The notes beneath the pieces are model-generated. The model saw nothing but the letters and a program-made list of their open reading frames with translations. It was not told where the DNA came from and searched no databases. From Budorcas taxicolor (taxonomy: Eukaryota > Chordata > Mammalia > Artiodactyla > Bovidae), in the NCBI RefSeq assembly GCF_023091745.1, contig NC_068930.1, positions 11,616,262 to 11,680,261 of the forward strand: DNA of 64,000 bases, read 5' to 3'. Shown one piece after another: positions 45,313-57,413 of the stretch. Each line of letters opens with the position of its first letter. Within the stretch, counting starts at the first letter, position 1. A program made the translations under genes and the position numbers.

Positions 45313-46435
45313 TAAACATACATACATGTGAAATATTGAGTAGAGGCATGTTAACCTGTTAACAGCAGATATCTCTAGTTGATGAGAAAATTTTATTCCT
45401 TTTTGTTTCTTTATTTTCTAAATTTAATGTGGTGTCTTTTCCTTTAGCTTTATAAATAAGACACAGACATGCACACTGACAGACAGATACAGATTTCTGA
45501 AAGAAAGACTGAAAAAATTGTTTCACTATTAGTATTGCCCATTTAAGTAATGGATGAAAAATTTAGAAACTTTATTTTGACACACATGAAAAATCCATTG
45601 TCTCTCAAGAAGCCCTATAGAATTAAATAGGATAATGAAGGGATTTACACAGTAAGCTTTGTATTATCAATTTATGAGTTCTAGTAAACTTCACCCTGCT
45701 TATAGTTCCTTGCAACTGATGTAGACTTTAAGACTATAGGAAGATTTTTAAAGTGTAAGAAAATTCAAAGTTCCACAAAGAAACCTTGGATCTTACCTGA
45801 ACTTACTTAAGAAGCATCTTTAAGCTCTTGGGTCAAACTGCATGGCTGTGAATTTTTATGCAAGGAAGAGTCAGTCCCAGAAAACTTCCTAGAGGAAATT
45901 ATGGAGGGCAAAATATAGGAGAAAGGGGAAAGCGAAGAGTGAAACCTTGACAAAACTTTGAATATAACAATAGAGTGGAAAAAAGAAAAACAAAGAAACA
46001 AACAAAAAATAATTTCTTGATAGCTAGAAATATTTGTTTAAAATATTACTTTATAAGAAGCAACAAATCATTTTGAGCTGTGCTCAGTTCTTCTTTAGTT
46101 AGCACTCAATTAACTCTGCTGAATCTCAGAAAGTGAATTCATTATTTTTCTGATTTGCTTTTAAAAAATGAGAAAAAAATGTCTTTGAGTACATAAGGAA
46201 TGAAGAAAATATGCAAATAAAAAAATTTTACACTCTGAGTATTAGAAAATATGGCTCAAGTTTCCCTCAACTAGTCTAGTAGTTTTTTCACACTGTATTT
46301 TACATCTTCCAATGGGTGTTGGACCATTAAAATTGTATTGTGCTTAGAGGGGAAAATATAGAAAAATCAACAACTTAGGGAGGAAATAAATTTTAGGTTT
46401 GTGTTTGCTAGGTTTTCTTTCATTAATCAAGTAAG
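45313..46435. other. No recognised feature
   Basis: AT-rich unique sequence. Confidence 0.4.
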
Positions 46436-46919
46436 TTCAGTTCAGTTTAGTTCAGTCGCTCAGTCGTGTCCAACTCTTTGCGACCCCATGAATCGCAGCA
46501 CGCCAGGACTCCCTGTCCATCACCAACTCCCGGAGTTCACTCAGACTCACGTCCATCGAGTCAGTGATGCCATCCAGCCATCTCATCCTCTGTCATCCCC
46601 TTCTCCTCCTTCCCCCAATCTCTCCCAGCATCAGAGTCTTTTCCAATGAGTCAACTCTTCGCATGAGGTGGCCAAAGTACTGGAGTTTCAGCTTTAGCAT
46701 CATTCCTTCCAAAGAAATCCCAGGGCTGATCTCCAGAATGGACTGGTTGGATCTCCTTGCAGTCCAAGGGATTCTCAAGAGTCTTCTCCAACACCACAGT
46801 TCAAAAGCATCAATTCTTTGGCGCTTAGCCTTCTTCACAGTCCAACTCTCACATCCATACATGACCAATGGAAAAACCATAGCCTTGACTAGACGGACCT
46901 TAGTTGGCAAAGTGATGTT
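46436..46919 (-). mobile_element. BovB 3' fragment
   Basis: Reverse-strand BovB ending near 'ttggcaaagtgatg'. A few bases are missing near 46732 ('gatctccagaatgg'), which explains the loss of residues in the otherwise open reverse frame at 46593-46910. No clear TSD. Confidence 0.9.
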
Positions 46920-49785
46920 TAAAAAAGACAGTACTCTGACGATGGCATTCAGAATTCACAGAGAAATTCTTCTGAGAAGTTGTAATCTTTTTATTTGTCA
47001 CCACATCAAAGAGTGTTTCAAAGATTAGGGGGCTGTGTTCTTTGCTTTTCTCCATTTGCAAGATAATGGAGATTATTTTGTTTTTGCAGATGTTTAAAAA
47101 CATGATGTTAAAGACAAATTTTTTCAGCTAGAACCCTCAAGAAATGTCACTTCTGTATCTTGCAAAGAGAGCCAGCATTTTCTCTATATAAACATCTGCT
47201 GGGAACGTTTTAAGGGGAAGTATTTTAAATAATGACATTTGTAGCTTCTTGTCTTTAATAAGTTTGATTATAAAAGGGAAATGAGTTTATGATACATTTC
47301 ATTGACATGGATCAAACTGGCTGACCAGAAAGTGAAAACATTAACATTATGTTAGGTGGAAATGGTTAAAATTGTCTGTATCAATCATACATGAGAACCA
47401 CTCATACATCATGGGTTTCTTTAACTCAAAAAAATGCCAACAGTTCATTGTAATGCTCACTTGCTTGTAGCAATTATACTATGTTTATATGTACATAATT
47501 GGATTTTCTATTAAACTAAGTAAACAAACAAAAAAAACAACAACAAAAGCAAGAGTCAGGGAACCATAAGTTAGCTATGCAATATGAACAAAGCAAATTC
47601 ATTTGTGATTAGAATGGAAACTTCATTTTGTCTTAACCAATGTAGATGTTTGGGGATAATTCTCTGTAGAAAATGCAAGATATATAGCTAGGCTTTTTAA
47701 GGTTCTAAGAAAGAGACACATGCAGATTGCCTTTGGTATTAGGCATTTATGGCAAGGATACCCTAGGATGTAATTTCAGAAGTAATGCTGTCTTGTAATC
47801 TGGATTTCACTACTTAAAAGAACTGAGAGTACAGCAGGCATTATGAAGTATGACAATGACTCAGTATAAAGGTAGTTTAGGAGCTTTCAGATTAGAAACT
47901 GAGTTCAAATGATTTATCTTTATTCACTTTACCAACCTCCTTACTTCTTCAAATAAACAATCTGATTGATGGATTTGTAACTATCCCAGAAGGAGTACCC
48001 TTGTCATCAAGAATTCATAGCAAATCAGCTTAGGGTACTTATATAATGGTCTCTAAGTGGAAGGTTTGTTTTCTCTTGACACATGGAGTTCAAAAAATAA
48101 ATGACTGACTCAAGTACTTATTTGGGCTCCTCTTAGAAGTTACCAATGACCATTGTTTATACAGTTATCCTGGAGTCTTCCGGTAGTAAGTTCAATAAAT
48201 TAGCAATAGAAAAAGGTACATAAAGCAAGGATTCAGTTTATATGCCTTCAAACGGACCTCATAGATGTCCCCTGAAGCTAAATTCAGAGACCAGTTCTAC
48301 ACTGAAAACTGGTGTTAATGATTAGTACTTTCAGAATGTTGAACTAGAAGCTTGTTGAGCCCTCTCTCTAGTAAAACAGCAACTTAACTGGTGAAAATAA
48401 GAAAAAAAAAAATTGTAGTTTATGAAAAATATCCCAAGACCATACACAGGTTAAGAAATATTTGTTTAAGAAAATCTACTAAAACTCAGTAATAGCAGTG
48501 AGAATCTGTGTTGTTGAAGCCTCTACCTGCTCCATTAACCCCTCGCTCCTCTCCAGGCTTGATATCGGAGAAGGATTACTGCAAGTGCTCTATGCTGGAC
48601 CAGGGTGACAAAGGAGATAAATGATTACTTGAAAGCATGCCCAAACCACCTATATAATCATCAACATGGAACTTCACGGGCACAAAAGTCTTAAGAATGA
48701 CTTTTGACCAAACACTGGCTCTGTAATAAGTAATCCTAATAACCTATTCTAGCCTAAATGTAACTCTCACGAATCCAAAAATTATATCATCATCCTTGGT
48801 AATCTGGAAAACTGTGTGCATGTTCAAGATTGTGCTCTTTCAGGGGAAATTAGAGACGATACTTCTAAGTGCCTACTCACTGGCTGAAATATATTAAGTA
48901 AATAGATAGATATACAGATAGATAAACAAACAAATGAACTCCCTGAACTGTGGTAGCTACCTTCAAGCTTCATATACATCCAGTGGTAAAAGGCAAAATT
49001 AACCTTGCTAAGTGGGCTTAAACATGGCCTTTGACTAATAAGTGACTTATGTTGATGCAGGGTCAATGCTTAGCAAGCTAGACAACAATATAAAAACAAG
49101 GTTTATAATCTGAGTGGGGGAATTTGAAGTTTCAAATTATAAGAGAACCAGATTTGCAAAATTAGTTCAACAGAGTCATTAAACAAATAAGCAAACAAAC
49201 AGGCAAAAAGTAATGACAACCTCTGGCATGTGTGAGTTGGGAAAATATATGGAGCTGCTAAAACATACAATTTAAATTTTCAGCTTTTAATAACAACAAA
49301 AAATTCAGAACTACAAAGAAACAGGAAATTGTGAATCATGCATAAAAAATCAAAATGGAAGCTGCTTTTGAAGAGACCCAGTTGTTGAATTTAGCAGACA
49401 AATACTTCAAAGCAATAATTGTAAATAAGTTCTAATACTATAGTTAACTATGTTTCAATAATTAATGGAAGGTATAATGATAATATTATTACATGATGTA
49501 AATCAATACAAGATATAGAAATGATTGGATATTTCAATTTCCAAATTTCCAAATGGAAATTCTGATTTTAAAAGTCCAGCTACATCAAAAATTTACTAGT
49601 AGGGCTCAGCAGTAGATATAAGCAGGCAGAAATAAAGAATGAGAAAACTTTAATATTGATTCAATAGATATATTACAATCTGAAGAATAGAGAAAAAGGA
49701 ATGAAAAGAAAATAAGTCTTAGAAAAATGTGGGACATCAATAAATACACTAAAATTCATATAATGAATTTTATAAATTCATTCAT
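46920..49785. other. No recognised feature
   Basis: 2.9 kb of AT-rich sequence with an A-rich (AAC) stretch at 47521-47549 and short AGATA repeats near 48900-48930. No gene or clear repeat family. This is one of the longest stretches in the window without a recognised young element. Confidence 0.4.
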
Positions 49786-49788
49786 AAA

Positions 49789-50082
49789 GATAGCTCAGTT
49801 GGTAAAGAATCCGACTCCAATGCAGGAGACCCCAGTTTGATTCCTGAGTCAGGAAGATTCACTGGAGAAGGTATAGGCTAGCCACTCCAGTATCTTGGGC
49901 TTCCCTTGTGGCTCAGCTGGTAAAGAACCCACCTGCAATGTGGGAGACCTAGGTTTGATCCTAGTTTGGGAAGATCCCCTGGAGTAGGGAAAGGCTACCC
50001 ACTCCAGTATTCTGGCCTGGATAATTCCATGGACTGTACAGTCCATGGGGTTACAAAGAGTGGGACACAACTGAGTGACTTG
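49789..50082 (+). mobile_element. Dimeric Bov-tA SINE, copy 1
   Basis: A head-only Bov-tA unit (to about 49887) is followed by a complete Bov-tA unit starting 'gggcttcccttgtggctcagc'. Each unit has its own tRNA-like region. It ends 'gacacaactgagtgacttg'. Confidence 0.85.
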
Positions 50083-50086
50083 AGAA

Positions 50087-50393
50087 AAGGGCTTCACTGG
50101 TAGCTCAGTTGGTAAAGAATCTGCCTGCAGTGCAGGAGACCCCAGTTTGATCCCTGGGTCAGGAAGATCTACTAGAGAAGGGATAGGCTACCCACTGCAG
50201 TATTTTTGGGCTTCCCCTGTGGCTCAGCTGGTAAAGAATCCACCTGCAATGTGGGAGACCTGGGTTTGATCCCTGGGTTGAGGAGATCCCCTGGAGATGG
50301 AAAGGTCACCCACTCCAGTATTCTGGCCTGGAGAATTCCACTGGGGTCACCAAGAGTCAGATACGACTGAGTGACTTTCATTTTCATTTTCAA
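50087..50393 (+). mobile_element. Dimeric Bov-tA SINE, copy 2
   Basis: It has the same two-part structure as the element just upstream and is adjacent to it, with only a few bases between. The second unit lacks about 25 bp at 50339 ('gaattccactggggtcac'). It ends in 'gactttcattttcattttc'. Confidence 0.85.
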
Positions 50394-50409
50394 GAAGTAA
50401 AGGAGAGAA

Positions 50410-50960
50410 ATGGACAGGGAAAATATTCAAAGAAATATAACTGAAAACTGCCAAAATTAGATAAAGGCTTTAAACATCCTCCCAAATCAACAAACTAAGT
50501 AAGATAAAAGCAAGTACATATATTAAGTCCCAGACACATCATAGTCAAGCTGCTAGCAGCCAAAATTAAAAATATAACTGTGAAAGCAGTGAGACTAAGG
50601 ACACATACATGAGGAAATTACACAAAGATTAACAACTGACTTTCTATCAGAAACAGTGAAGGTCAGAAGCAGTGGGGTGACATATTCAAAGTGCTGAAAG
50701 TGAAAATAATTGTCAACTAGTGTCATATATCAAAAAAAAAACCGTATCTCTGAGAAAATAAAGGTGAAGTAAACATCTCCTAAGTGAAACAAATTCAAAG
50801 ATAATTGTTTCCAGAACACCTGCTGTATAAGAAATACTGAAGGAAATTCTTCAGACTGACATCAAGTTTCAACAGTCAGAAATTCAAATCCACTGAAAGA
50901 AAAAGAAAAAAAAAAAGAGCACTCAAAAGAGAAGTATGTATGCAATTACAAAAGACAAGG
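50410..50960 (+). repeat. Old L1/HAL1-type remnant, 5' region
   Basis: 'caaatcaacaaactaagtaag', 'catcatagtcaagctgctagcagcc', 'atattcaaagtgctgaaagtg' and 'aagaaatactgaaggaaattcttcag' match in order the region of old mammalian L1/HAL1 elements encoding the ORF1-like protein. Confidence 0.65.
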
Positions 50961-51307
50961 TAATTTCCAATTTTCTACCTTCTTCTCTTAACTCATTTAA
51001 AAAGAAATTAGTAAAACAACATGTAAGCAATTGTATTGTTGAGAATTAATATATAGAAATGTAATATATTTGACAATAACGGGGTAAAGTGGGTATAAAT
51101 AAAACTGCACTGAAGTGAGGAAATGGTACCAGACTGAAACTCAAGTACAAAGGCAGGAATAAAAACAACAAATGGTGAATAAGTGCCCTATTATTATATG
51201 TATCACTATCAAATTCTTTATTTATATCCATTAATAACACTTGCTTTGTATATTTAGGTACTCCTTTATAGAGTGCAAATATTTTAGGGTATAATAGCCT
51301 CTTCTTT

Positions 51308-51581
51308 CAGGAGAAGGCAATGGCACCTCACTCCAGTACTCTTGCCTGGAAAATCCCATGGGTGGAGGAGCCTGGTAGGCTGCAGTCCATGGGGTCGCTA
51401 AGAGTCAGACACGATTGAGTGACTTTACTTTCACTTTTCACTTTCATGCACTGGAGAAGGAAATGGCAACCTACTCCAGTGTTCTTGCCTGGAGAATCTC
51501 AGGGACAGTGGAGCCTGGTGGGCTGCCATCTATGGGGTCGCTCAGAGTCAGACACGACTGACGCGACTTAGCAGCAGCAGC
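51308..51581 (+). mobile_element. Bov-A2 SINE (dimer)
   Basis: Forward dimer beginning 'aggagaaggcaatggcacc' and ending in (AGC)n. The perfect 12-bp duplication 'agcctcttcttt' lies at 51296-51307 and 51582-51593. Confidence 0.95.
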
Positions 51582-51605
51582 AGCCTCTTCTTTATTGATC
51601 CCTTT

Positions 51606-51856
51606 GTGTGTGTATATGTATGTGTGTGTGAATGTTCGTGCACGTGTTCTCAGTCGTGTCTGACTCTTTGTGACTCCATGGATTGTACCCATGAGATCCG
51701 TCTGTCCATGGAGTTTTTCAGGCAAGAATACTGGAGTGGGTTGCGATTTCCTACCACAGGTGATATTCTCAGCCCAGGGATTGGACCCACATCTCTTGTG
51801 TCTCCTGCATTAGCAGGCAGATTCTTTACCACTAAGCCACCTGCGAAGCCCAATTT
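51606..51856 (-). mobile_element. Bov-tA SINE
   Basis: Reverse-strand copy starting in a GT-rich tract, with 'ctcagtcgtgtctgactc', 'caggcaagaatactgg' and head complement 'ccacctgcgaagccc'. It is flanked by 'atcccttt' at 51598-51605 and 51857-51864. Confidence 0.9.
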
Positions 51857-51864
51857 ATCCCTTT

Positions 51865-52412
51865 CAGTTCAGTTCAGTTGCTCAGTCGTGTCTGCTTCTT
51901 TGTGACCCCATGGACTGCAGCACGCCAGGCTTCCCTGTCCATCACCGACTCCCAGAGTCTGCTCAAACTTGTGTCCATCGAGTCTGTGATGACATCCAAC
52001 CATCTCATCCTCTGTTGTCCCCTTTTCCTCCTGCCTTCAATCTTTCCTAGCATCAGGGTCTTTAAAAATGAGTCAGCTCTTTGCATCAGGTGGCCAAAGT
52101 ATTGGACTTTCAGCTTCACCATCAGTCCTTCTAATGAATATTCCAGATTGATTTCCTTTAGGATGGAATGGTTTGATCTGCTTGCAGTCAAAGGGACTCT
52201 CAAGACTCTTCTCCAACACCACAGTTCAAAAGAATCAATTCTTTGGTGCTCAGCTTGCTTTATGGTCCAACTCTCCTATCCGTACATGACTACTGGAAAA
52301 ACTATAGCTTTGACTAGATGTATGTTTGTTGGCAAAGTAATATCTCTGCTTTTTAATATGCTGTCTAGGTTGGTCATAGCTTTTTTTCCAAGGAGCAAGC
52401 ATATTTTATTTA
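51865..52412 (-). mobile_element. BovB 3' fragment
   Basis: Reverse-strand BovB directly abutting the SINE TSD. It runs from the tail complement to 'tccaaggagcaagc'. The 249-codon forward frame at 51878-52627 is its antisense and not a gene. Confidence 0.9.
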
Positions 52413-52479
52413 GTATAGCATTAAATAATGGTAAAGGGATCAATATAATAATAATAATATTGATCCTTCAACCATTATA

Positions 52480-53140
52480 TAATGCCATATTCTGTTATAG
52501 GCATTGCTTAAAGTCTATTTTGACTGACATGAATATTTACCTAGGCTTTCTTAGCATTTCTGTTTTCATAAAATATCTTTTTCAATCCCTTACTTTTAGT
52601 CTCTGTATATCTTTAGCTCTAAAATGAGTCTCTTGTAAGCAGCATACATGTAAGTCCCCTTGTTTGATTGTTTGTGTGTGTGTGTGTTTTAATCCAATCA
52701 GCCATAGTATGTCCTTTGACTGGAGTGTTTAGCTTAACATTTTAAATAGTTATTGATAGGCATGTACTTATTGCCATTTTATTACTTGTTTCTGGTTATT
52801 TTCGTAGTCCTTCTCTGTTCATTTTTTCCTTTTCTTTCCTCCTTTCTGGCTTGATTATTTTCTTAAGCAGTATTCTTGTGTTCCACCTTTCTACCTTTTG
52901 CGTACTGTCCAATTTTGATTTGTGGTTACAATGGAGTTTATATGTTTAGCTACAACTCTATCCACTTATTTTAAACTGGTAGTCGTTTAAGTTCTAACAC
53001 ACTCTAAAAGACCTACACTTCTTACTTCCCTCCCTCACATTTTGTGTTTTGAAGTCAGGTTTAAATCTTTATGCTTCTCCTTTTGCTGTTCATTTTAGCT
53101 ATAGACTCATCTACAATATTTTTTTGTCTTTAATCTTTGT
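52480..53140 (-). repeat. Old L1 (L1M-like), reverse strand
   Basis: 'cttacttttagtctctgtatatctttag', 'gagtctcttgtaagcagcatac' and 'taatccaatcagccatagtatgtcctttgactgg' are the antisense of a standard old L1 segment. It contains a (GT)n at 52672-52687. Confidence 0.65.
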
Positions 53141-53144
53141 TGCA

Positions 53145-53285
53145 TTTCTATATACTAGTAACAAACTATCAAAAAGCGAAAGAAATAATTCATTTAAAAT
53201 TGTATAAAAGAATAACATACTTGGGATAAACTAAACTAAGGAGGTGAAAAACCTACACTAAAAAGTATAAAATACCGACAAGGAA
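53145..53285 (+). repeat. Old L1 fragment (plus strand)
   Basis: 'tgcatttctatatactagtaac' and 'taacatacttgggataaactaaactaaggaggtgaaaaacctac' are a diverged form of the L1 ORF2 segment after the RT. It abuts the reverse-strand piece, so two different L1 events or an old inversion meet at about 53142. Confidence 0.65.
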
Positions 53286-53547
53286 ATTGTAGTTCCTACA
53301 GCAACTACTAAGAAAATAACATAAAATATAACTAAAATCATTAAGATATTTAAAGCATTTCATTAGCAAATACTCAAGTAACTATAAGAGAAGGAAAAAA
53401 AGAGGAATAGAGGGAAAATACACGAGTTATATAGAAAACAAAAACACAATAGCAGAATACACACAACCATGTCAATAACATTAAATGCAAATTAACACTC
53501 CATTCAAAAGGCAAAGATTGTCATATTTGAAGTACAGGTGACACACT

Positions 53548-53750
53548 TTATTTTTTGATATTTATTTTATTATTTGACTGCCCTGGGACTTAGTTATGGC
53601 ACAGAGAATCTTTAACTGCAGCATGGGAACATAAAAATACTTAGTTGCAGCATATGGGATCTAGTTTCCTGACAAGCATCAAATCTGGGCCCTTTTCATT
53701 GGGAGCATGGAGTCTTAGTCACTGGACCACCAAGGAAATCCCATGCAGGA
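53548..53750 (-). mobile_element. CHR-type SINE inside old L1
   Basis: Reverse-strand SINE ending with the head complement 'ggaccaccaaggaaatccc'. It is flanked by 'gacacact' at 53540-53547 and 53751-53758. L1 text joins across it. Confidence 0.82.
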
Positions 53751-54803
53751 GACACACTGTAGATTCAAATGTACAAACAGTCTGAAACAACCTGCAAACT
53801 ATAGCCACAGAAGAACTGAACATCAGAAAAGAGAGACATTAAAGCAAAAAGAGCTTCTAGAGATGAAGTGACTTTTTATAATAATAGAGAATATTCATCA
53901 GAAAAGTATAATAAGCATAAACATGTATGCACCTAAAAACAGAACCCACACATACTTGAAGCAATACTGACAGAATTGAAGAAAGATGGGGACAATTCAA
54001 TTACAATATTTGGAAACTTCAATATTCCACTTTCAAAGTGGATAGAACAGCTAAATGAGAATCTCAGCAAGGAAACAGAATGCTTGAGCAACAGTATAAA
54101 CCATCAGGACTTCATAGCAAACTCTGAAACCTTCACAGAACAAGTACAGTATATACATTCTTCTCAAATGCACATTGAACATTCTCCAGGATATATCAAA
54201 TGTTTGGCCATAAAGCAAGTCTCAACAACTTTTATTAAACATTAAAATTAACACCAGAAGTATGTATTCAATCCACAACAGCATAAAAGTAGAAATCAAT
54301 AACAGAAGGATATTTGAGAAATTAAAAAAAAAAAAACATGGAAATTAGAGAATCCACGGCTTATTAACCAATGATTCTGAGAAAAAAAATCATGAAAAAA
54401 TGTAGCAAATGCTTTGATATGAATGTAACTGAACACAAAATATACCAAAGTGTATGTGATGCAGCTAAAACAGTAAGAGGAAACTTAAGAGTTATAGTAA
54501 TAAAAAGGAAAGATCTCAAATCACTTAGTCATCTACCTAAAGCAGAAAAGGAAGATCCAAACTAAACACATAGCTAATAGAGGGAAGAAAATCATAAAGA
54601 TAAAAGAATAAATAAATAAAGCACAGCATAGAAAAAAATCAAGAAAGTCAGTGTAATCAAATACTAACTCTTTCAAAACATCAACATAAGTGACAATCTT
54701 TAGCTATGCTGACCAAGAGAAACACAAAGACTTAAACTGCTAAAACTGGACATGATAGAGGGCACCTTCCTACCAGCCCTCAAGAAATGAAAATGGATAA
54801 AAG

Positions 54804-55231
54804 AGAATGCTATGGGTGATTGCATGACAAATTAGATGACCTAGACAAAAACGGGCAAATTCCTAGAAAATATTAATCACTTAAATTGACTCAAAAATCT
54901 GATGCAAATAGCCAATTCATTGGAAAAGACCCTAATGCTGGGAAAGATTGAAGGCAAAAGAAGAAGAGGGCAGCAGAGGATGAGTTGGTTGGATGGCATC
55001 ACCAGTTCAGTGGACATGAACTTGGGCAAACTCCAGGAGATGGTGACGGAGAGGAAGGCCTGGTGTGCTGCAGTCCACTGGGTCACAAAGAGTCTCAGAC
55101 GTAACTTAGTGACTGGACAACATCACCAACTAAAAATAAGAATGTTATGAGTTATTCCATGACAACAAATTAGATGACCTAGACAAAAATGGGCAAATTC
55201 CTAGAAAATAATAATCAAATTGACTCAAAAA
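54804..55231 (+). repeat. 94-bp direct repeat flanking a BovB fragment
   Basis: The left copy (54804-54897) and right copy (55139-55231) share long identical stretches such as 'aaattagatgacctagac' and 'gggcaaattcctagaaaat'. They are segments of the surrounding old L1 present twice, once on each side of the BovB piece. Confidence 0.85.
54898..55138 (+). mobile_element. BovB 3' fragment
   Basis: Forward BovB from 'ctgatgcaaatagccaattc' to a degraded 'agtgactggacaac' end, followed by a short A-rich link. It lies exactly between the two copies of the 94-bp repeat. Confidence 0.88.
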
Positions 55232-55964
55232 CAGAGACTATAAAAAATTACAATATGTAAAAACATTGAATTAGTAATAACCCCCCCTCAAAGATACCAC
55301 AAGAAAAGATTTATATGCCAGTATTCCTTATAAATACATATACAAAATACAGATACAAAGTAGTAGCAAACTGAATCCAGAAACACATAAAATACAAACA
55401 ATTATAATTCAAACAATGTACTGTACCACATTAACAGAATAAGGGACTAAAGCTATATGATCATTTCAATACATACAGAATAAGCACCTGGCAAGATTCA
55501 ACAGACTTTTCTGATTAAAATGCACTGCAAATGGGAATAAAAGAGAACTTTCTCATACTGATATATGACATCTATGACCAGCCTAAGCAACTTGATATTT
55601 AATGGTGAGAGATGAAATGCCTCTCCTTTAAGATCAGAAACAAAACAAGGCTATCCATTCTCACCTTTTCTGTTCAATACTCTGCTGGAGGTTTTATTCA
55701 GGACAACGGATAAGAAAAAAAAAAACCAAAACACAAAAGTCATTGAGATTGGAAAGAAATAAGTGATACTATCTATACTAGCTCATGACATGATCTTACA
55801 TATGGGAAATTCTATGAAATCAACACAAACACTTTTAGAACTATTAAGATCAGCAAGGTTGCAATACAAAAGATAAACAAAAATGAATTGTATTTCCATG
55901 CAATCGCAATGAGTACTCTGAAAATAAAATTAAGAATTCGTGATTTGAACAAAGTATGTTTATT

Positions 55965-56668
55965 AGGAAAGAACAAAAGCTGACTTAAAACTCGGCATTA
56001 AAAAAACTAAGATCATGGCATATGACCCTGTCACTTTATGGCAAATAGTAGAGGAAAAAGTAGAAGCAGTGACAAATTTTATTCTCTTGGGCTCAAAATC
56101 ACTGTGGACGGTGACTGCAGCCATGAAATTAAAACGTGCTTGCTCCTCGGAAGGAAAGCTATGACAAACCTAGACAGTATATTAAAAAGCAGAGACATCA
56201 CTTTGCCAAAAGTCTATATAGCCAAAGTAATGGTTTTTCCAGGAGTCATGCACACATGTGAGAGCTGGATTGTAAAGAAGGCTGAGCACCAAAGAACCGA
56301 TGCTTTTGAACTGTGGTGTTGGAGAAGACTCTTGAGAGTCCCTTGGACTGCAAGGAGATCCAACCAGTCCATCCTAAAGGAGATCAGTCCTAAATATTCA
56401 CTGGAAGGACTGAGGTTGAAGCTGAAACTCCAGTACTTTGGCCACCTGATGTGAAGAGCCAACTGATTGAAAAAGATCTTGATGCTGAGAAAGACTGAAA
56501 CCACAGAAGAAGGGTGAGGCATTGGATGAGGTAGGTAGATAGCATCACAGAGTTAATGCATATGAATTTGAGCAAACTCTGGGGGATAGTGCAGGATGCA
56601 GGAGCCTGGAGTGCTACACCCTTGGGGTCTCAAAGAGTTGGTCACAGCAACTGAACAATAATTAAGGT
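55965..56668 (+). mobile_element. BovB LINE 3' portion, old
   Basis: Starts 'agctgacttaaaactcggc', includes the CESWIVKKAEHQRTDAFE block and ends with a degraded 'aactgaacaat' tail. A deletion lies around 56496-56516. The 138-codon frame at 56038-56454 is residual BovB ORF. Confidence 0.9.
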
Positions 56669-56737
56669 CATCATGAAAGTATAAAAACAATGGTTTAGTG
56701 TTATATATGTAATATATACATATATAATATATTGTAT

Positions 56738-56943
56738 TTTATGGGCTTCTCTGGTGGCTCAGCCTGCAGTGAGAGAGACCCAAGTTCGATAACTAGGTTG
56801 AGAAGCTCCCCTGGAGAAGGGAATGGCTACCCACTCCAGTTTTCTTGCCTGGAGAATTCCATGGACAGAGGAGCCTGGTGGGCTACAGTTCATGTGGTTG
56901 CAACGAGTCAGACACGACTGAGGGACTAACACTTTCACTTCAC
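56738..56943 (+). mobile_element. Bov-tA SINE
   Basis: Head 'gggcttctctggtggctcag' with a deletion after it (the usual 'ctggtaaagaatc' is missing), then 'ctccagttttcttgcctgg' and tail 'ctaacactttcacttcac'. It is flanked by 'attgtat' at 56731-56737 and 56944-56950. Confidence 0.9.
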
Positions 56944-57142
56944 ATTGTATATCACATAATTAATATATTAACATAATATTAACTATTATTTTATATTAAT
57001 CAATACATATATAATAATAATATATTTATCATATAGTATATGAATATATATTACATATAAAATATAACATCATATGTATGATGTTGAATATATTTTATGA
57101 TTATACATAAAAACCTGAATTATATAGTAAATTTTGTATTAT

Positions 57143-57188
57143 GGGCTTCCCTGGTAGCTCAGCTGGTAAAGAATCTGCCTGCAATGAG
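57143..57188 (+). mobile_element. Bov-tA head-only fragment
   Basis: 'gggcttccctggtagctcag' through 'gcctgcaatg', then the SINE stops abruptly and TA-rich sequence follows. Confidence 0.8.
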
Positions 57189-57360
57189 GATTTCCTGCAA
57201 TTATATATTATATAAAAATAATATTTACATATATTATAATATATACAACATGTATATATAATACATAATATATAATACATTTTAATATAATATATAATAT
57301 ACATATACTATATATGAGCTACTGTATAAAAGATATATGTAATATATATTATATGTTATG

Positions 57361-57413
57361 GTAAAGTCACAAAGAGTTGGACATGACTGAGTGACTGAAC
57401 TGAACTGAACTGA
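57361..57413 (+). mobile_element. BovB 3' tail fragment
   Basis: 'gtcacaaagagttggacatg' followed by 'actgagtgactgaactgaac'. Only the last 50 bp of BovB is present. Confidence 0.8.

Larger units (their letters stand above)
53340..55945 (+). repeat. Old L1 (L1M-like) ORF2 remnant
   Basis: Plus-strand old L1 with successive ORF2 blocks: 'cacaaccatgtcaataacattaaatg', 'cattcttctcaaatgcacattgaacattctccagg', 'gcagctaaaacagtaagagg' and 'catgacatgatcttacatatggg'. Indels and stops are frequent. A CHR SINE (53548-53750) and a BovB fragment (about 54898-55138) were inserted into it. Confidence 0.75.

Noticed and set aside
46436..46919. TSD for the BovB copy at 46.4 kb
   Set aside because: Only short AAGT-type similarity exists at the two ends, and it overlaps BovB consensus text.
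51878..52627. 249-codon forward open frame
   Set aside because: It is the antisense strand of a reverse-oriented BovB, continuing into AT-rich DNA. The repeated text (SINPSNEYSxLISFRMDW type) recurs at every BovB copy.
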